Positions 1-7,260 of a stretch of 12,180 nucleotides of DNA are shown in pieces. A program made the position numbers and the translations under genes. The stretch's first letter is position 1. The number at the start of each line of letters is the position of its first letter. A model generated the notes under the pieces. The model was given only the letters and a program-made list of their open reading frames with translations, made no database searches and was not told where the DNA came from. This DNA is from an uncultured Acidimicrobiia bacterium (GTDB lineage Bacteria; Actinomycetota; Acidimicrobiia; UBA5794): the NCBI GenBank assembly GCA_905480055.1, contig CAJQOW010000115.1:1-12180 (forward strand), read 5' to 3'.

Positions 1-890
1 TTCTTGAGCGCTGGCTGTGCATCCAGCGGGTCGATGGGGATGATGGGCGAGCCGAACGACGACGCTGCGGTTGTGATCGCCCCGGCAAGACCAGAGTCCT
101 CAATCAGATACACGGTGTCGGCGTCACCTGCATACAAGGCATCGCCGAGGTCATAGATGTCTTGCCTGTCGATCAGCGAATACTCGATCCTCGGGGCGGG
201 GTCGAGCGAGACCCAAGCGTCGATGGGGATGCCATCAGGGTTGCGAATCTCGAAGTGCAGGTGGGGCGGTGTGGTTTCGGCATTGCCGGAGTCTCCGACC
301 CAGCCAATCAGCGTTCCGGCGGTGACCCGCGCACCAACCTCGATGCCGGGTGCAAAGCAGAGGTCCTCTTCCTTGTCCGTGCCGGGGCGGTCGTTGTTGA
401 GGTGCATGTAGTGGGAGGTCCAGCCGTCAGCATCCATGATCCTGACGCTGCAGCCGGAAAGCCTGCCGTCGGTACCGACGTAGGTGACAACACCGTCAGT
501 TGCGGCCACGACCGGGAGACCCTTCCAACCGTACGTCATGATGTCGATGCCGTTGTGCGGGCGAGAACATGCTTCTCGACAGTTGCCGAATCCCGGGGAG
601 AACCCAACCTCACCAATAACCGGAAACACGATCTCGCGGAAGACGAGTTCGGGGTCGGTTGGGTCGAAGCCGATGTTGTACTCGTCCATGTACCACCAGG
701 CATCGTCGTCCGGATGAGTCATCTCTTCTTCGGACAGACCTTCTTCGGACAGGCCTTCTTCGGAGTGGACGTGTGCGGTGTCGTCGCTTGTTGCAGCATC
801 ATCCTCTGCGCCAAGGGCAGGCGGGGCTGCGAACGTGGCGAGCACCGTGATCAGTGCGGCCACGAGAGCGGGAATGCGGCGGAGCCTCAT
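1..890 (-). CDS. Secreted M23 family metallopeptidase (LytM-like), partial at left edge
   Basis: Predicted zinc endopeptidase acting on peptidoglycan outside the membrane. The first 296 codons are visible and no stop is reached before position 1. Residues 1-28 form a Sec signal peptide: a basic start (MRLRR), a hydrophobic core, and cleavage near ALGA/ED. An acidic linker with a short repeat (GLSEE) follows. The M23 domain spans about residues 88-228, with HNGID (H112 and D116), H163 in SHYMHL and HLHFE (H210, H212); these match the family's zinc and catalytic residues. Cysteines 104, 108, 147 and 178 could form disulphides after export. Residues about 250-296 (DADTVYLIEDSGLAG and onward) resemble the start of a cell-wall-binding repeat (CW_binding_2), so the missing part may anchor the enzyme to the wall; this is inference. 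The ATG at 890 is the first possible start, because an in-frame TAA lies at 900-902. It has no Shine-Dalgarno of its own and overlaps the mini-ORF at 887-931. Confidence 0.88.
   Translation of the reverse strand, partial: MRLRRIPALVAALITVLATFAAPPALGAEDDAATSDDTAHVHSEEGLSEEGLSEEEMTHPDDDAWWYMDEYNIGFDPTDPELVFREIVFPVIGEVGFSPGFGNCREACSRPHNGIDIMTYGWKGLPVVAATDGVVTYVGTDGRLSGCSVRIMDADGWTSHYMHLNNDRPGTDKEEDLCFAPGIEVGARVTAGTLIGWVGDSGNAETTPPHLHFEIRNPDGIPIDAWVSLDPAPRIEYSLIDRQDIYDLGDALYAGDADTVYLIEDSGLAGAITTAASSFGSPIIPIDPLDAQPALK
726..764 (-). repeat. 15-bp tandem repeat in the M23 linker, about 2.6 copies
   Basis: The 15-base unit TTCTTCGGACAGACC (plus strand) occurs at 726-740, again at 741-755 with one change, and partly at 756-764. 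It keeps the reading frame and encodes the repeated GLSEE in the acidic linker between the signal peptide and the catalytic domain. It probably arose by slippage, and copy number may differ between strains. Confidence 0.85.
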
Positions 891-931
891 GCGCTGAGGT
901 TACGCCGAACTGGGCTATGTACGAGGTGCAT
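887..931 (-). CDS. 14-codon leader ORF overlapping the M23 peptidase start
   Basis: On the minus strand an ATG at 931 opens a 14-codon ORF, MHLVHSPVRRNLSA, ending in TGA at 889-887. It has an excellent ribosome site (AAAGGAG, five bases before the ATG). The peptidase ATG at 890-888 has none, since the bases before it read CCTCAGCGC. The stop and the next start share ATGA, the classic arrangement for translational coupling. The likely role is to deliver ribosomes to the peptidase start, or to act as a regulatory leader peptide. The peptide has no recognisable domain and no cysteine. The ribosome site and overlap are directly visible; function is inferred, and homologues were not checked. Confidence 0.5.
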   Translation of the reverse strand: MHLVHSPVRRNLSA

Positions 932-1137
932 GTCCGCTCCTTTCATGAGCGCCAGAGTGGGCGACGTGAGTGCTGTGCTGCTGCCAGCGACGGAGCGCTT
1001 GCCGTCCACAGCGGGGTTGCGACACCCGACGCGATGAACAAAGCACGCCTCCGACCGATGACCACTGGCATACCGATGTTCTCGGCAGTTTTCCGGGGTG
1101 ACTGAAGGGACGTGATGGCACCGTTCACGAGATGTTT

Positions 1138-1159
1138 CGAGTCAGTCGGTGACTGCTCG
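1138..1159. promoter_or_regulatory. Bulged 9-bp hairpin / dyad just upstream of hom
   Basis: The left arm is CGAG-T-CAGTC and the right arm GACTGCTCG, around a GGT loop. This gives nine pairs with a single bulged T. It ends 28 bases before the hom ATG at 1188, and no T-run follows, so it is not a standard intrinsic terminator. It could be an operator overlapping the -35 region or a leader hairpin. The pairing is visible; the role is inferred. Confidence 0.4.
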
Positions 1160-1173
1160 GGACGGTCCGTGGC

Positions 1174-1179
1174 TATCGT
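1174..1179 (+). promoter_or_regulatory. Possible -10 box for hom (leaderless start)
   Basis: TATCGT fits the actinobacterial TANNNT pattern and ends eight bases before the ATG at 1188. There is no Shine-Dalgarno before that ATG. Together this would fit a leaderless transcript starting at or next to the ATG. The -35 match is poor (GTGACT at 1149-1154, with a 19-base spacer), so the call is weak. Confidence 0.25.
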
Positions 1180-1187
1180 CGCCGATC

Positions 1188-2477
1188 ATGGAACAAACCA
1201 TCGGAATCGGGCTCCTCGGAGCAGGCACTGTCGGCGGCACACTGGTGCGGAGACTGGTCGGCGATCGCGAGGCGATTGCGGCAAAGACCGGCCTTGCGTT
1301 CGACGTGCGCAAGATCTCCGTGCGCGACCTCGACCGGCAACGCGACTTCGATGTGACGGAGGGACTCCTCACGACCGATCCGAACGAGGTTGTAGCGGAC
1401 GACACCGTTGATCTCGTCGTAGAGGTCATGGGCGGCCTCGAGCCGGCAGGGGATCTCATCCTCGCTGCGCTCGAGGCGGGAAAGCCCGTCATCACCGCCA
1501 ACAAGGAGCTGATCGCCGCGAGGGGTCCTGAATTGATCGCTGCCGCCGAACGCCGTGGCGTGCCGTTGCTGTTCGAGGCCGCTGTTGGTGGTGGCATTCC
1601 GATCATCCGGCCCTTGTCCGAGACGCTGGCCGGGGAGCCAGTTGATCGCATTCTCGGGATCGTGAACGGCACGACGAACTACATCCTCACCCAGATGACC
1701 GAGTACGGGCAGTCCTACGACGCTGCGCTCGCCGATGCCCAGGCGCTCGGGTTTGCGGAGCCGGATCCCACTGCAGATGTGAGCGGTGCGGACGCCGCTT
1801 CGAAGGCGGCCATCCTGGCATCTCTTGCGTTCGGGTCCTGGGTGGGGCCGAACGACGTGTTCACCGAGGGCATCGAAGCCATCACCAAAACGGATATCGC
1901 CCTCGCCGCAGAGTTCGGATACGTCGTCAAGCTGGTCGGCGTCGCGGAACGGATCGGTACGGGGGTCAGCGTGAGGGTGCACCTGACGATGATCCCAGCG
2001 GACCATCCCCTTGCCGCTATTCGGGGAGCCACAAATGCCGTGTTCATCGAAGGTCCTTCGATTGACTCGTTGCTGTTTGCCGGGCCGGGCGCCGGGGGAG
2101 AGCCCACCGCAACAGCGGTTCTCGGTGATGTCATCGATGCTGCTCGCGAGACGCTGGCCGGCGCCCAGGTCGCCCCGAGGATCAGGTTCTCAGCTGGCGA
2201 TCTCGTGCCATTCTCGGAAGTGCTCACGCGTTGGTACGTCCGCCTCCAAGTAGACGATCAGCCCGGTGTCCTCGCCAAGATTGCAGCAGCGTTCGGCGAT
2301 GCGGGAGTTTCTATTCGTTCCGTCTGGCAGGAGGGAGTCGATGACGAAGCAGCGCTCATCGTCGTCACCCACCGAGCCGAGGAGTCCAGCCAGCGCTCTG
2401 CCCTGGCCGTGATCGAGTCGATCGACGAGGTGATCGAGATTGGATCCGTCATCCGTGTACTCGGCGACACATCGTGA
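1188..2477 (+). CDS. hom: Homoserine dehydrogenase
   Basis: Reduces L-aspartate 4-semialdehyde to L-homoserine with NAD(P)H in the cytoplasm, the branch point to threonine and methionine. At 429 residues it has the usual length of the ACT-containing form. Domain order: Rossmann nucleotide-binding domain with [10 protein letters not shown] at 8-17; TANKELIA around K106; catalytic domain with [11 protein letters not shown] at 160-170 and [14 protein letters not shown] at 193-206, containing the conserved Asp and Lys (K206) of the active site; and a C-terminal ACT domain from about residue 347 ([20 protein letters not shown]), which in relatives binds threonine for feedback inhibition. ATG 1188 is preferred over an in-frame GTG at 1149 because the protein then begins, as family members do, a few residues before the glycine motif, and because the GTG lies inside a hairpin. 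The stop overlaps the thrC start by four bases (GTGA). Confidence 0.96.
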   Translation: MEQTIGIGLLGAGTVGGTLVRRLVGDREAIAAKTGLAFDVRKISVRDLDRQRDFDVTEGLLTTDPNEVVADDTVDLVVEVMGGLEPAGDLILAALEAGKPVITANKELIAARGPELIAAAERRGVPLLFEAAVGGGIPIIRPLSETLAGEPVDRILGIVNGTTNYILTQMTEYGQSYDAALADAQALGFAEPDPTADVSGADAASKAAILASLAFGSWVGPNDVFTEGIEAITKTDIALAAEFGYVVKLVGVAERIGTGVSVRVHLTMIPADHPLAAIRGATNAVFIEGPSIDSLLFAGPGAGGEPTATAVLGDVIDAARETLAGAQVAPRIRFSAGDLVPFSEVLTRWYVRLQVDDQPGVLAKIAAAFGDAGVSIRSVWQEGVDDEAALIVVTHRAEESSQRSALAVIESIDEVIEIGSVIRVLGDTS

Positions 2478-3499
2478 GATGGCGTGGCGTCATCGAGGAG
2501 CATCGTGACCGCCTGCCGGTTACGTCTGACACACCCGTCGTCACGCTCCGAGAGGGCGGAACACCGCTGATCCCTGCGCCAGCGCTGTCGGAGCTCGTGG
2601 ATAGGGACGTCTTCCTGAAATTTGAAGGAATGAATCCGACCGGCTCATTCAAGGACAGAGGCATGACGCTTGCCGTATCAAAAGCGGTCGAGGAGGGGGC
2701 CACCGCTGTCGCCTGCGCATCGACCGGAAACACCTCTGCCTCCGCAGCCGCCTATGCGGCCCGCGCTGGCATCGCATGCATCGTCGTATTGCCAGCTGGG
2801 AAGATCGCCGCTGGCAAGCTGGCACAAGCCATGATCCACGGCGCGACCATCGTGCCGATCGATGGAAACTTCGACGATGCGCTCGACATCGTTCGCAACC
2901 TCGCAGACGCACACGACGTGTCGCTCGTGAACTCGGTCAACCCCCATCGCATCGAAGCACAGAAGACTGCGGCGTTCGAAGTGGTCGATGATCTGGGCGG
3001 CGCCCCGGGCGTGCATGCCCTCCCCGTTGGAAACGCAGGCAATATCACCGCTTATTGGAAGGGCTACGTCGAGGCCGAAACATCACCACAGATGTGGGGA
3101 TTCCAAGCAGCGGGAGCGGCCCCCATCGTCTACGGCGAGGTGTTCGATGAACCCGAGACCATCGCCACCGCGATTCGCATCGGAAACCCAGCATCGTGGG
3201 ACGGGGCCATCGCCGCTCGAGATGAGTCCGGCGGTCGCATCGAAGCAGTCACCGATGAGGAGATCCTTGCTGCCTACACCTTCCTCGCTGGAAAGGTCGG
3301 TGTGTTCTGTGAGCCGGCGTCGGCTGCTGGCGTCGCCGGCATCATGAAGTTTGCTTCCGATCTGCCGGTTGGCCCCGTCGTGTGCACGGTGACGGGTCAC
3401 GGTCTCAAGGACCCCGACACCGCTACCTCTGACATCACGTTGCCGCACACTGTTGCTGCCACCACCGAAGCCGTGGCCGCCGCTGCAGGCCTCCGCTGA
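2474..3499 (+). CDS. thrC: Threonine synthase
   Basis: PLP enzyme converting O-phospho-L-homoserine to L-threonine and phosphate. The 341 residues match the short form found in actinobacteria. It begins [14 protein letters not shown], typical of that form. The PLP lysine is K60 in [10 protein letters not shown]; the phosphate-cradle motif [18 protein letters not shown] follows at about 82-99; [15 protein letters not shown] lies mid-protein; and TGHGLKDPD lies near the end. The GTG start overlaps the hom stop (GTGA) and lacks a Shine-Dalgarno, so translation is probably coupled to hom. Its substrate needs homoserine kinase, normally thrB next door; no such gene follows here, so phosphohomoserine must come from an enzyme encoded elsewhere. 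Confidence 0.96.
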   Translation: MRWRGVIEEHRDRLPVTSDTPVVTLREGGTPLIPAPALSELVDRDVFLKFEGMNPTGSFKDRGMTLAVSKAVEEGATAVACASTGNTSASAAAYAARAGIACIVVLPAGKIAAGKLAQAMIHGATIVPIDGNFDDALDIVRNLADAHDVSLVNSVNPHRIEAQKTAAFEVVDDLGGAPGVHALPVGNAGNITAYWKGYVEAETSPQMWGFQAAGAAPIVYGEVFDEPETIATAIRIGNPASWDGAIAARDESGGRIEAVTDEEILAAYTFLAGKVGVFCEPASAAGVAGIMKFASDLPVGPVVCTVTGHGLKDPDTATSDITLPHTVAATTEAVAAAAGLR

Positions 3500-3514
3500 A
3501 CAGGGCCACTACAA

Positions 3515-3538
3515 ACCTGAGGGCGGCAACATTCAGGT
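3515..3538. repeat. Inverted repeat after thrC
   Basis: ACCTGA at 3515-3520 and TCAGGT at 3533-3538 are perfect inverted copies separated by 12 bases, starting 16 bases after the thrC stop. There is no T-run, so this is not a clear intrinsic terminator. It may stabilise the 3' end of the hom-thrC message or bind a protein. Six-base arms can occur by chance. Confidence 0.3.
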
Positions 3539-3580
3539 ACGACGTCATCGGACCGAAGCATGTATTACACGGCGGTCGGG

Positions 3581-3600
3581 TGCAGCACGCGTAGGCTGCA
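3581..3600. repeat. Inverted repeat overlapping a -10-like box
   Basis: TGCAGC at 3581-3586 and GCTGCA at 3595-3600 are perfect inverted copies eight bases apart. The right arm overlaps the TAGGCT box at 3592-3597. A regulator binding here would cover the presumed promoter of the membrane-protein gene. The repeat is visible; regulation is inferred. Confidence 0.3.
3592..3597 (+). promoter_or_regulatory. Possible -10 box for the membrane-protein/flavoprotein pair
   Basis: TAGGCT fits TANNNT and would place the transcript start near 3604, about 25 bases before the ATG at 3629. No good -35 hexamer is seen at the usual distance (TTACAC at 3565-3570 is 21 bases upstream). If real, it favours the ATG at 3629 over the one at 3560. 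Confidence 0.3.
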
Positions 3601-3628
3601 TCCTCGTCCCGAGATTCGCGCGGTCACC

Positions 3629-5581
3629 ATGGATACGACATTCGACCTTTCGGTTGTACATGAAGATTCGCACGACGAAGCTGCTGCTGTCGACGACTTC
3701 GGAATAGCTGGCAGCGTCTTGCAGTTACTCGCCATCGCTGCCTCCTGGGTGACTCTTCGTCCCTATCTGGGCATCGTTCACGATGCCCGGTTGTACTTCC
3801 ACTACGCAAGATTCTCGGACGCGCCAGGGTTTTCAGAGGTCGACCTGATCGTCTCGAACGATCGCCAGATGTCGCGAACCGCCTACGCGCGAGCCTCTCG
3901 GGTTCTCATTGACACGTTCGGTTTCGCCAATGCGGCGATGGTGGCAGCGGTCGCAGGTGTCCTTGCCTGGGTGGTGGCAATTTCGACATTGGGCCGTTCG
4001 CTCTTCGGCCGAGACTGGTGGCTGCTCGCCGTCTTTGCGCCAGCCTTCCCCGCACATTGGGGCCCGCTGTTCTCGCTGGCAGAACCCTTTGCGGCACCGA
4101 GGGCACTATCGGCTGCCCTTGCGATTGGTGCCGTCGCCTCTGCGGTTTCGGGACGATTCGTCGTGTCAGTGCCGCTGTTGCTGGCTGCTGGCCTGATCCA
4201 TCCCCTCGTTGCACTGCCCGGTGTCGGCATCGTCCTGGTCCTGGCATGCATTCGGTGGAGGCGAATCGTTGCAGCCGTGATCGTCGTGGGCGGTTTTGCC
4301 CTCGCATTCGCCGTGGTAGATCCCCTGTTGATTGCCGGTACAGAAGTGTTCGATGCGAGTTGGCTGGGGGTCATCGAGAACCATGCGCACATCGTCTTGC
4401 CCAAGGAGTGGATTCAGGAGACCTGGGTGCTCACCGTGTTCGGGTTCGTCGTTGTCGGAGCAACGTGGCTGCGCTCGACATCGGATCGTATCCGCGCCTT
4501 CAGCGCCGCAGCAGCGATAACTGGTGGCGTTGGTCTGGCAATTTCCCTCGTGTTCGCGATGATCTGGATCAATCCGATGATCGTCCAGCTCCAGCCATGG
4601 CGCGCCCTCTGGGCAGTCCATTTGGCGGCCCTTGTTGGATTGGTTGACTTCGGCCTGACGGCACTGAGGGTGCGGTCGCGCGAAGCGGTACTGGCATTTG
4701 TGGCGGTCCTCGGTGTCACCGTCGCTGCTGGCGTCCAGGTGCCACTGGTTTGGTTCGGCTTGCAGGTCGCAGTTGCGATCCCATTCCTGATCCCACTCCG
4801 TCCGGATCAATTCGCACGACTGTGCCGTTGGCGGCTGGATGTGCTTCTCGTGGTCATGGCTGTCGGGATGACGGTTGCGCAGATTGCCGCCGCACTGGCA
4901 CGCCTCGTGACTGCCGAGAGCCTCGACTCAGTGCCGTGGGTCCTGTATACAGCGTCGTACCCCGGTGCGACCTTGGCTCTTGCGGCTCTCATTGCGGCCA
5001 TCGCGGTCGGATACCGATTCATGCACAATCGAACGTTGGCTCGGGCCGCCGCTCTGGCTGGCGTGTTCGCTCTGTTGGGGGTTGTTGCGGTCGGCCTCTG
5101 GACCTGGGATCAGCGAACGGATTGGCAAGTGCTCACGGAGGAGCTCGACAGCCCGGTCTTTGATCTGCCAGAGGATTCGCTGGTCTTGTCCGAGGACGGC
5201 TCGATTGCGGCCGTCACCCTGACCCATCGCCCGATGTTCGTGACGAACTACGGCGCGGCCGGAGTCGCGTTCTCCAAGGACCTGGCCAACGATGTTGCCG
5301 TGCGATCGGAGATTGCGCGGTCAGTTGGCATTCCTTGGGCGGTCGATTTTGACACAGGAATCGCTGACTACAGCGATTGGGTCAAGCCCACCGCAACCCA
5401 GATTCGCGAGGCGTGTTCCCAGCCCGGTAGTCCGACACACATGATTCTGTTCCGTGAGGCGGATGGCCTTCCCGGAGTGGTGTGGAGATCACCGGTTCCG
5501 ATCATTGTCGTTGACGAGCGCAACCCTGCTGTCCTACCGGACGCTCTTGTTCTGTACACGTGTGCGGAGATCCTGCCATGA
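3629..5581 (+). CDS. Polytopic membrane protein resembling GT-C glycosyltransferases, function unknown
   Basis: A 650-residue integral membrane protein with roughly a dozen hydrophobic segments between residues 25 and 490, then a soluble C-terminal domain (about 492-650), probably outside the cell. The first hydrophobic segment leads into [20 protein letters not shown] at 43-62; a conserved acidic residue (here D52) in the first external loop is a hallmark of lipid-phosphate-dependent GT-C enzymes. HPLVALPG (191-198) and QPWRALW (322-328) are other distinctive stretches. By family resemblance it may transfer sugars or handle a lipid-linked substrate, but I cannot name a substrate. ATG 3629 was chosen because a -10-like box lies just upstream; an in-frame ATG at 3560 would add 23 non-hydrophobic residues. 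Neither start has a clear Shine-Dalgarno. The stop overlaps the next start (ATGA), so the flavoprotein is likely co-produced. Confidence 0.75.
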   Translation: MDTTFDLSVVHEDSHDEAAAVDDFGIAGSVLQLLAIAASWVTLRPYLGIVHDARLYFHYARFSDAPGFSEVDLIVSNDRQMSRTAYARASRVLIDTFGFANAAMVAAVAGVLAWVVAISTLGRSLFGRDWWLLAVFAPAFPAHWGPLFSLAEPFAAPRALSAALAIGAVASAVSGRFVVSVPLLLAAGLIHPLVALPGVGIVLVLACIRWRRIVAAVIVVGGFALAFAVVDPLLIAGTEVFDASWLGVIENHAHIVLPKEWIQETWVLTVFGFVVVGATWLRSTSDRIRAFSAAAAITGGVGLAISLVFAMIWINPMIVQLQPWRALWAVHLAALVGLVDFGLTALRVRSREAVLAFVAVLGVTVAAGVQVPLVWFGLQVAVAIPFLIPLRPDQFARLCRWRLDVLLVVMAVGMTVAQIAAALARLVTAESLDSVPWVLYTASYPGATLALAALIAAIAVGYRFMHNRTLARAAALAGVFALLGVVAVGLWTWDQRTDWQVLTEELDSPVFDLPEDSLVLSEDGSIAAVTLTHRPMFVTNYGAAGVAFSKDLANDVAVRSEIARSVGIPWAVDFDTGIADYSDWVKPTATQIREACSQPGSPTHMILFREADGLPGVVWRSPVPIIVVDERNPAVLPDALVLYTCAEILP

Positions 5582-7107
5582 CTCACGAATCGTTGGTTAG
5601 GTTGCCCCACTCATCGGCCGAAGAACTGTCCATGCACAGAACTGACGTGGCAATCATCGGCGCCGGCCCAGCCGGCCTCACAGCGGGCGAGGTCCTATCT
5701 CGGAACGGAGTTGGCGTGTCGGTCCTCGAGGCCGATCCGAAGTACGTGGGCGGTATCTCGAAGACCGTCGAGTACAAAGGCTACCGATTCGACATCGGTG
5801 GGCACCGCTTCTTCAGCAAGTCGAAGGAGGTTGAGGACTACTGGACCTTCCTGCTCGGCGACGAGATGCTCGACCGCCCACGGTCGTCCCGCATCTACTA
5901 CGACGGGAAGTTCTTTGCGTATCCCCTCAAGCCGCTCGAGGCATTCAAGACGCTCGGGCCTGTCGAATCGGCGCGATGTGGCGCTTCTTTTGCCAAGGTC
6001 AAGGTGTTGCCGAACAGGAACCCTGCGAACTTCGAAGAGTGGGTGACCAACCAGTTCGGCAGCAGGCTCTACTCAATCTTCTTCAAGACCTACACCGAGA
6101 AGGTATGGGGCATGGACTGCACCGAGATTTCTGCCGACTGGGCTGCGCAACGCATCAAGGGGCTTTCGTTGGGATCAGCCATCGTCAACGGGTTCAAGAA
6201 GACCCCGAAGGATGGCGACGTGATCAAGACGCTGATCGAGTCGTTCCGGTACCCGCGATTCGGACCCGGGATGATGTGGGAGGAAGCGGCGCGACGCATC
6301 GATGCCCAGGGGGGCGAGCTCACGATGGATCGCAAGGTCGTCTCGCTCACACCCAACGGGAATACATGGATCGTTGAGGCCCAGGGCTCCGACGGTGAGA
6401 CCGAGGTGATCGAGGCTGACGATGTGATTTCCTCGATGCCGATCCGCAGTCTCATCCGTGGTCTTCCCGATGTGCCCGAAGAGGTGACCGAGGCAGCAAC
6501 GAGGCTTCGGTACCGCGACTTCCTCATTGTTTCGCTGATCGTGCGGGGTGCTGATCGATTCTCGGACAACTGGATCTACGTCCACGACCCTTCCGTGCAG
6601 GTGGGTCGTATCCAGAATTTCAAGTCGTGGTCGCCCGACATGGTTCCTGACCCCGAGACCAACTGCTACGGCCTCGAATACTTCTGCAGCGATGACGAGG
6701 ACTTCTGGGCAACTTCTGACGACGATCTCATTGCCTTGGCGACCGAAGAGCTGGTAGCGCTTGGACTTGCCGATCCAGATGAGATCGAGGATGGCTACGT
6801 CATCCGCCAGCGGAAGGCTTATCCGGTGTACGACGCCGAGTACGCGCGGAACGTTGAGACGGTCCGCGGCTACCTCGCCTCCACGTATCCGACGCTGCAC
6901 CTCATCGGTCGCAACGGGATGCACAAGTACAACAACCAGGACCACGCGATCATGACTGCGATGCTCACCGCCGACAACATCATGGCTGGTGAGCAGCGCC
7001 ACGACCCGTGGGTGGTGAACCAGGACGCCGAGTACCACGAATCGGGCTCGGCAGGTGCATCGACCTCAGGCCTCCGCTCGGTCCCTGTGGCACCAGCTGC
7101 GAAGTAG
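5578..7107 (+). CDS. FAD-dependent oxidoreductase, UDP-galactopyranose-mutase / protoporphyrinogen-oxidase-like
   Basis: A 509-residue flavoprotein of the amine-oxidase / NAD(P)-binding Rossmann superfamily. The dinucleotide motif [20 protein letters not shown] begins at residue 24, with the ribose-binding Glu at 51. GGISKT (58-63) and [10 protein letters not shown] (72-81) follow, as in the uncharacterised family I know as PRK07208, related to UDP-galactopyranose mutase. The end contains [14 protein letters not shown], a C-terminal FAD-contact region. The substrate is unknown; relatives are often annotated only as NAD(P)/FAD-dependent oxidoreductase and can lie near glycosyltransferase genes. 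ATG 5578 is preferred: GGAG lies eight bases upstream and the ATG overlaps the previous stop as ATGA. An internal ATG at 5632 lies just before the Rossmann motif and lacks a ribosome site. Pairing with a GT-C-like protein suggests work on an envelope sugar or lipid; this is inference. Confidence 0.85.
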   Translation: MTHESLVRLPHSSAEELSMHRTDVAIIGAGPAGLTAGEVLSRNGVGVSVLEADPKYVGGISKTVEYKGYRFDIGGHRFFSKSKEVEDYWTFLLGDEMLDRPRSSRIYYDGKFFAYPLKPLEAFKTLGPVESARCGASFAKVKVLPNRNPANFEEWVTNQFGSRLYSIFFKTYTEKVWGMDCTEISADWAAQRIKGLSLGSAIVNGFKKTPKDGDVIKTLIESFRYPRFGPGMMWEEAARRIDAQGGELTMDRKVVSLTPNGNTWIVEAQGSDGETEVIEADDVISSMPIRSLIRGLPDVPEEVTEAATRLRYRDFLIVSLIVRGADRFSDNWIYVHDPSVQVGRIQNFKSWSPDMVPDPETNCYGLEYFCSDDEDFWATSDDDLIALATEELVALGLADPDEIEDGYVIRQRKAYPVYDAEYARNVETVRGYLASTYPTLHLIGRNGMHKYNNQDHAIMTAMLTADNIMAGEQRHDPWVVNQDAEYHESGSAGASTSGLRSVPVAPAAK

Positions 7108-7117
7108 CCCGCAAGCT

Positions 7118-7145
7118 CGACATCCCGGGTGCGACATCCCCGGTA
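7118..7145. repeat. Two tandem imperfect 14-bp repeats before rmuC
   Basis: CGACATCCCGGGTG (7118-7131) is followed directly by CGACATCCCCGGTA (7132-7145), matching at 12 of 14 positions. They start ten bases after the flavoprotein stop, in the 153-base spacer before rmuC. Tandem sites of this spacing could bind a regulator, but they may equally be a chance local duplication. Confidence 0.4.
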
Positions 7146-7222
7146 CGAGGGACGGGTGCATCCGTTGGCGCCGCCGGGCGCACCGCGTGATCCGAAATCC
7201 CATAACTGTCACACCCACGTCG

Positions 7223-7228
7223 TACGCT
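7223..7228 (+). promoter_or_regulatory. Possible -10 box for rmuC
   Basis: TACGCT fits TANNNT, 32 bases before the GTG start at 7261, and is followed by a Shine-Dalgarno-like GGAAAGG at 7246-7252. No convincing -35 hexamer is present at the right spacing. This is a weak prediction. Confidence 0.25.
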
Positions 7229-7260
7229 GAGCACAGCGCAGTCAGGAAAGGGTTCGCGAC

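Noticed and set aside
162..1037. Long plus-strand open frame (291 codons)
   Set aside because: It lies mostly antisense to the M23 peptidase, whose frame shows a signal peptide and all M23 motifs. The plus-strand product has no recognisable domain.
943..1128. 61-codon minus-strand frame upstream of the mini-ORF, with a mildly hydrophobic stretch
   Set aside because: Its GTG start has no convincing ribosome site and the product resembles nothing I know. It overlaps several other open frames, as is usual in GC-rich DNA.
1149..1187. GTG at 1149 as the hom start
   Set aside because: It adds 13 residues absent from family members, has no ribosome site, and lies inside the 1138-1159 hairpin.
1173..2006. 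277-codon minus-strand frame
   Set aside because: Antisense to hom, whose motifs are complete; the product is low-complexity shadow sequence.
4018..4647. 209-codon plus-strand frame inside the membrane-protein gene
   Set aside because: The product is rich in Arg, Cys and Ser, typical of an out-of-frame reading, while the main frame gives regular membrane helices.
6175..7038. 287-codon minus-strand frame
   Set aside because: Antisense to the flavoprotein, which has a clear Rossmann motif and C-terminal FAD motif.
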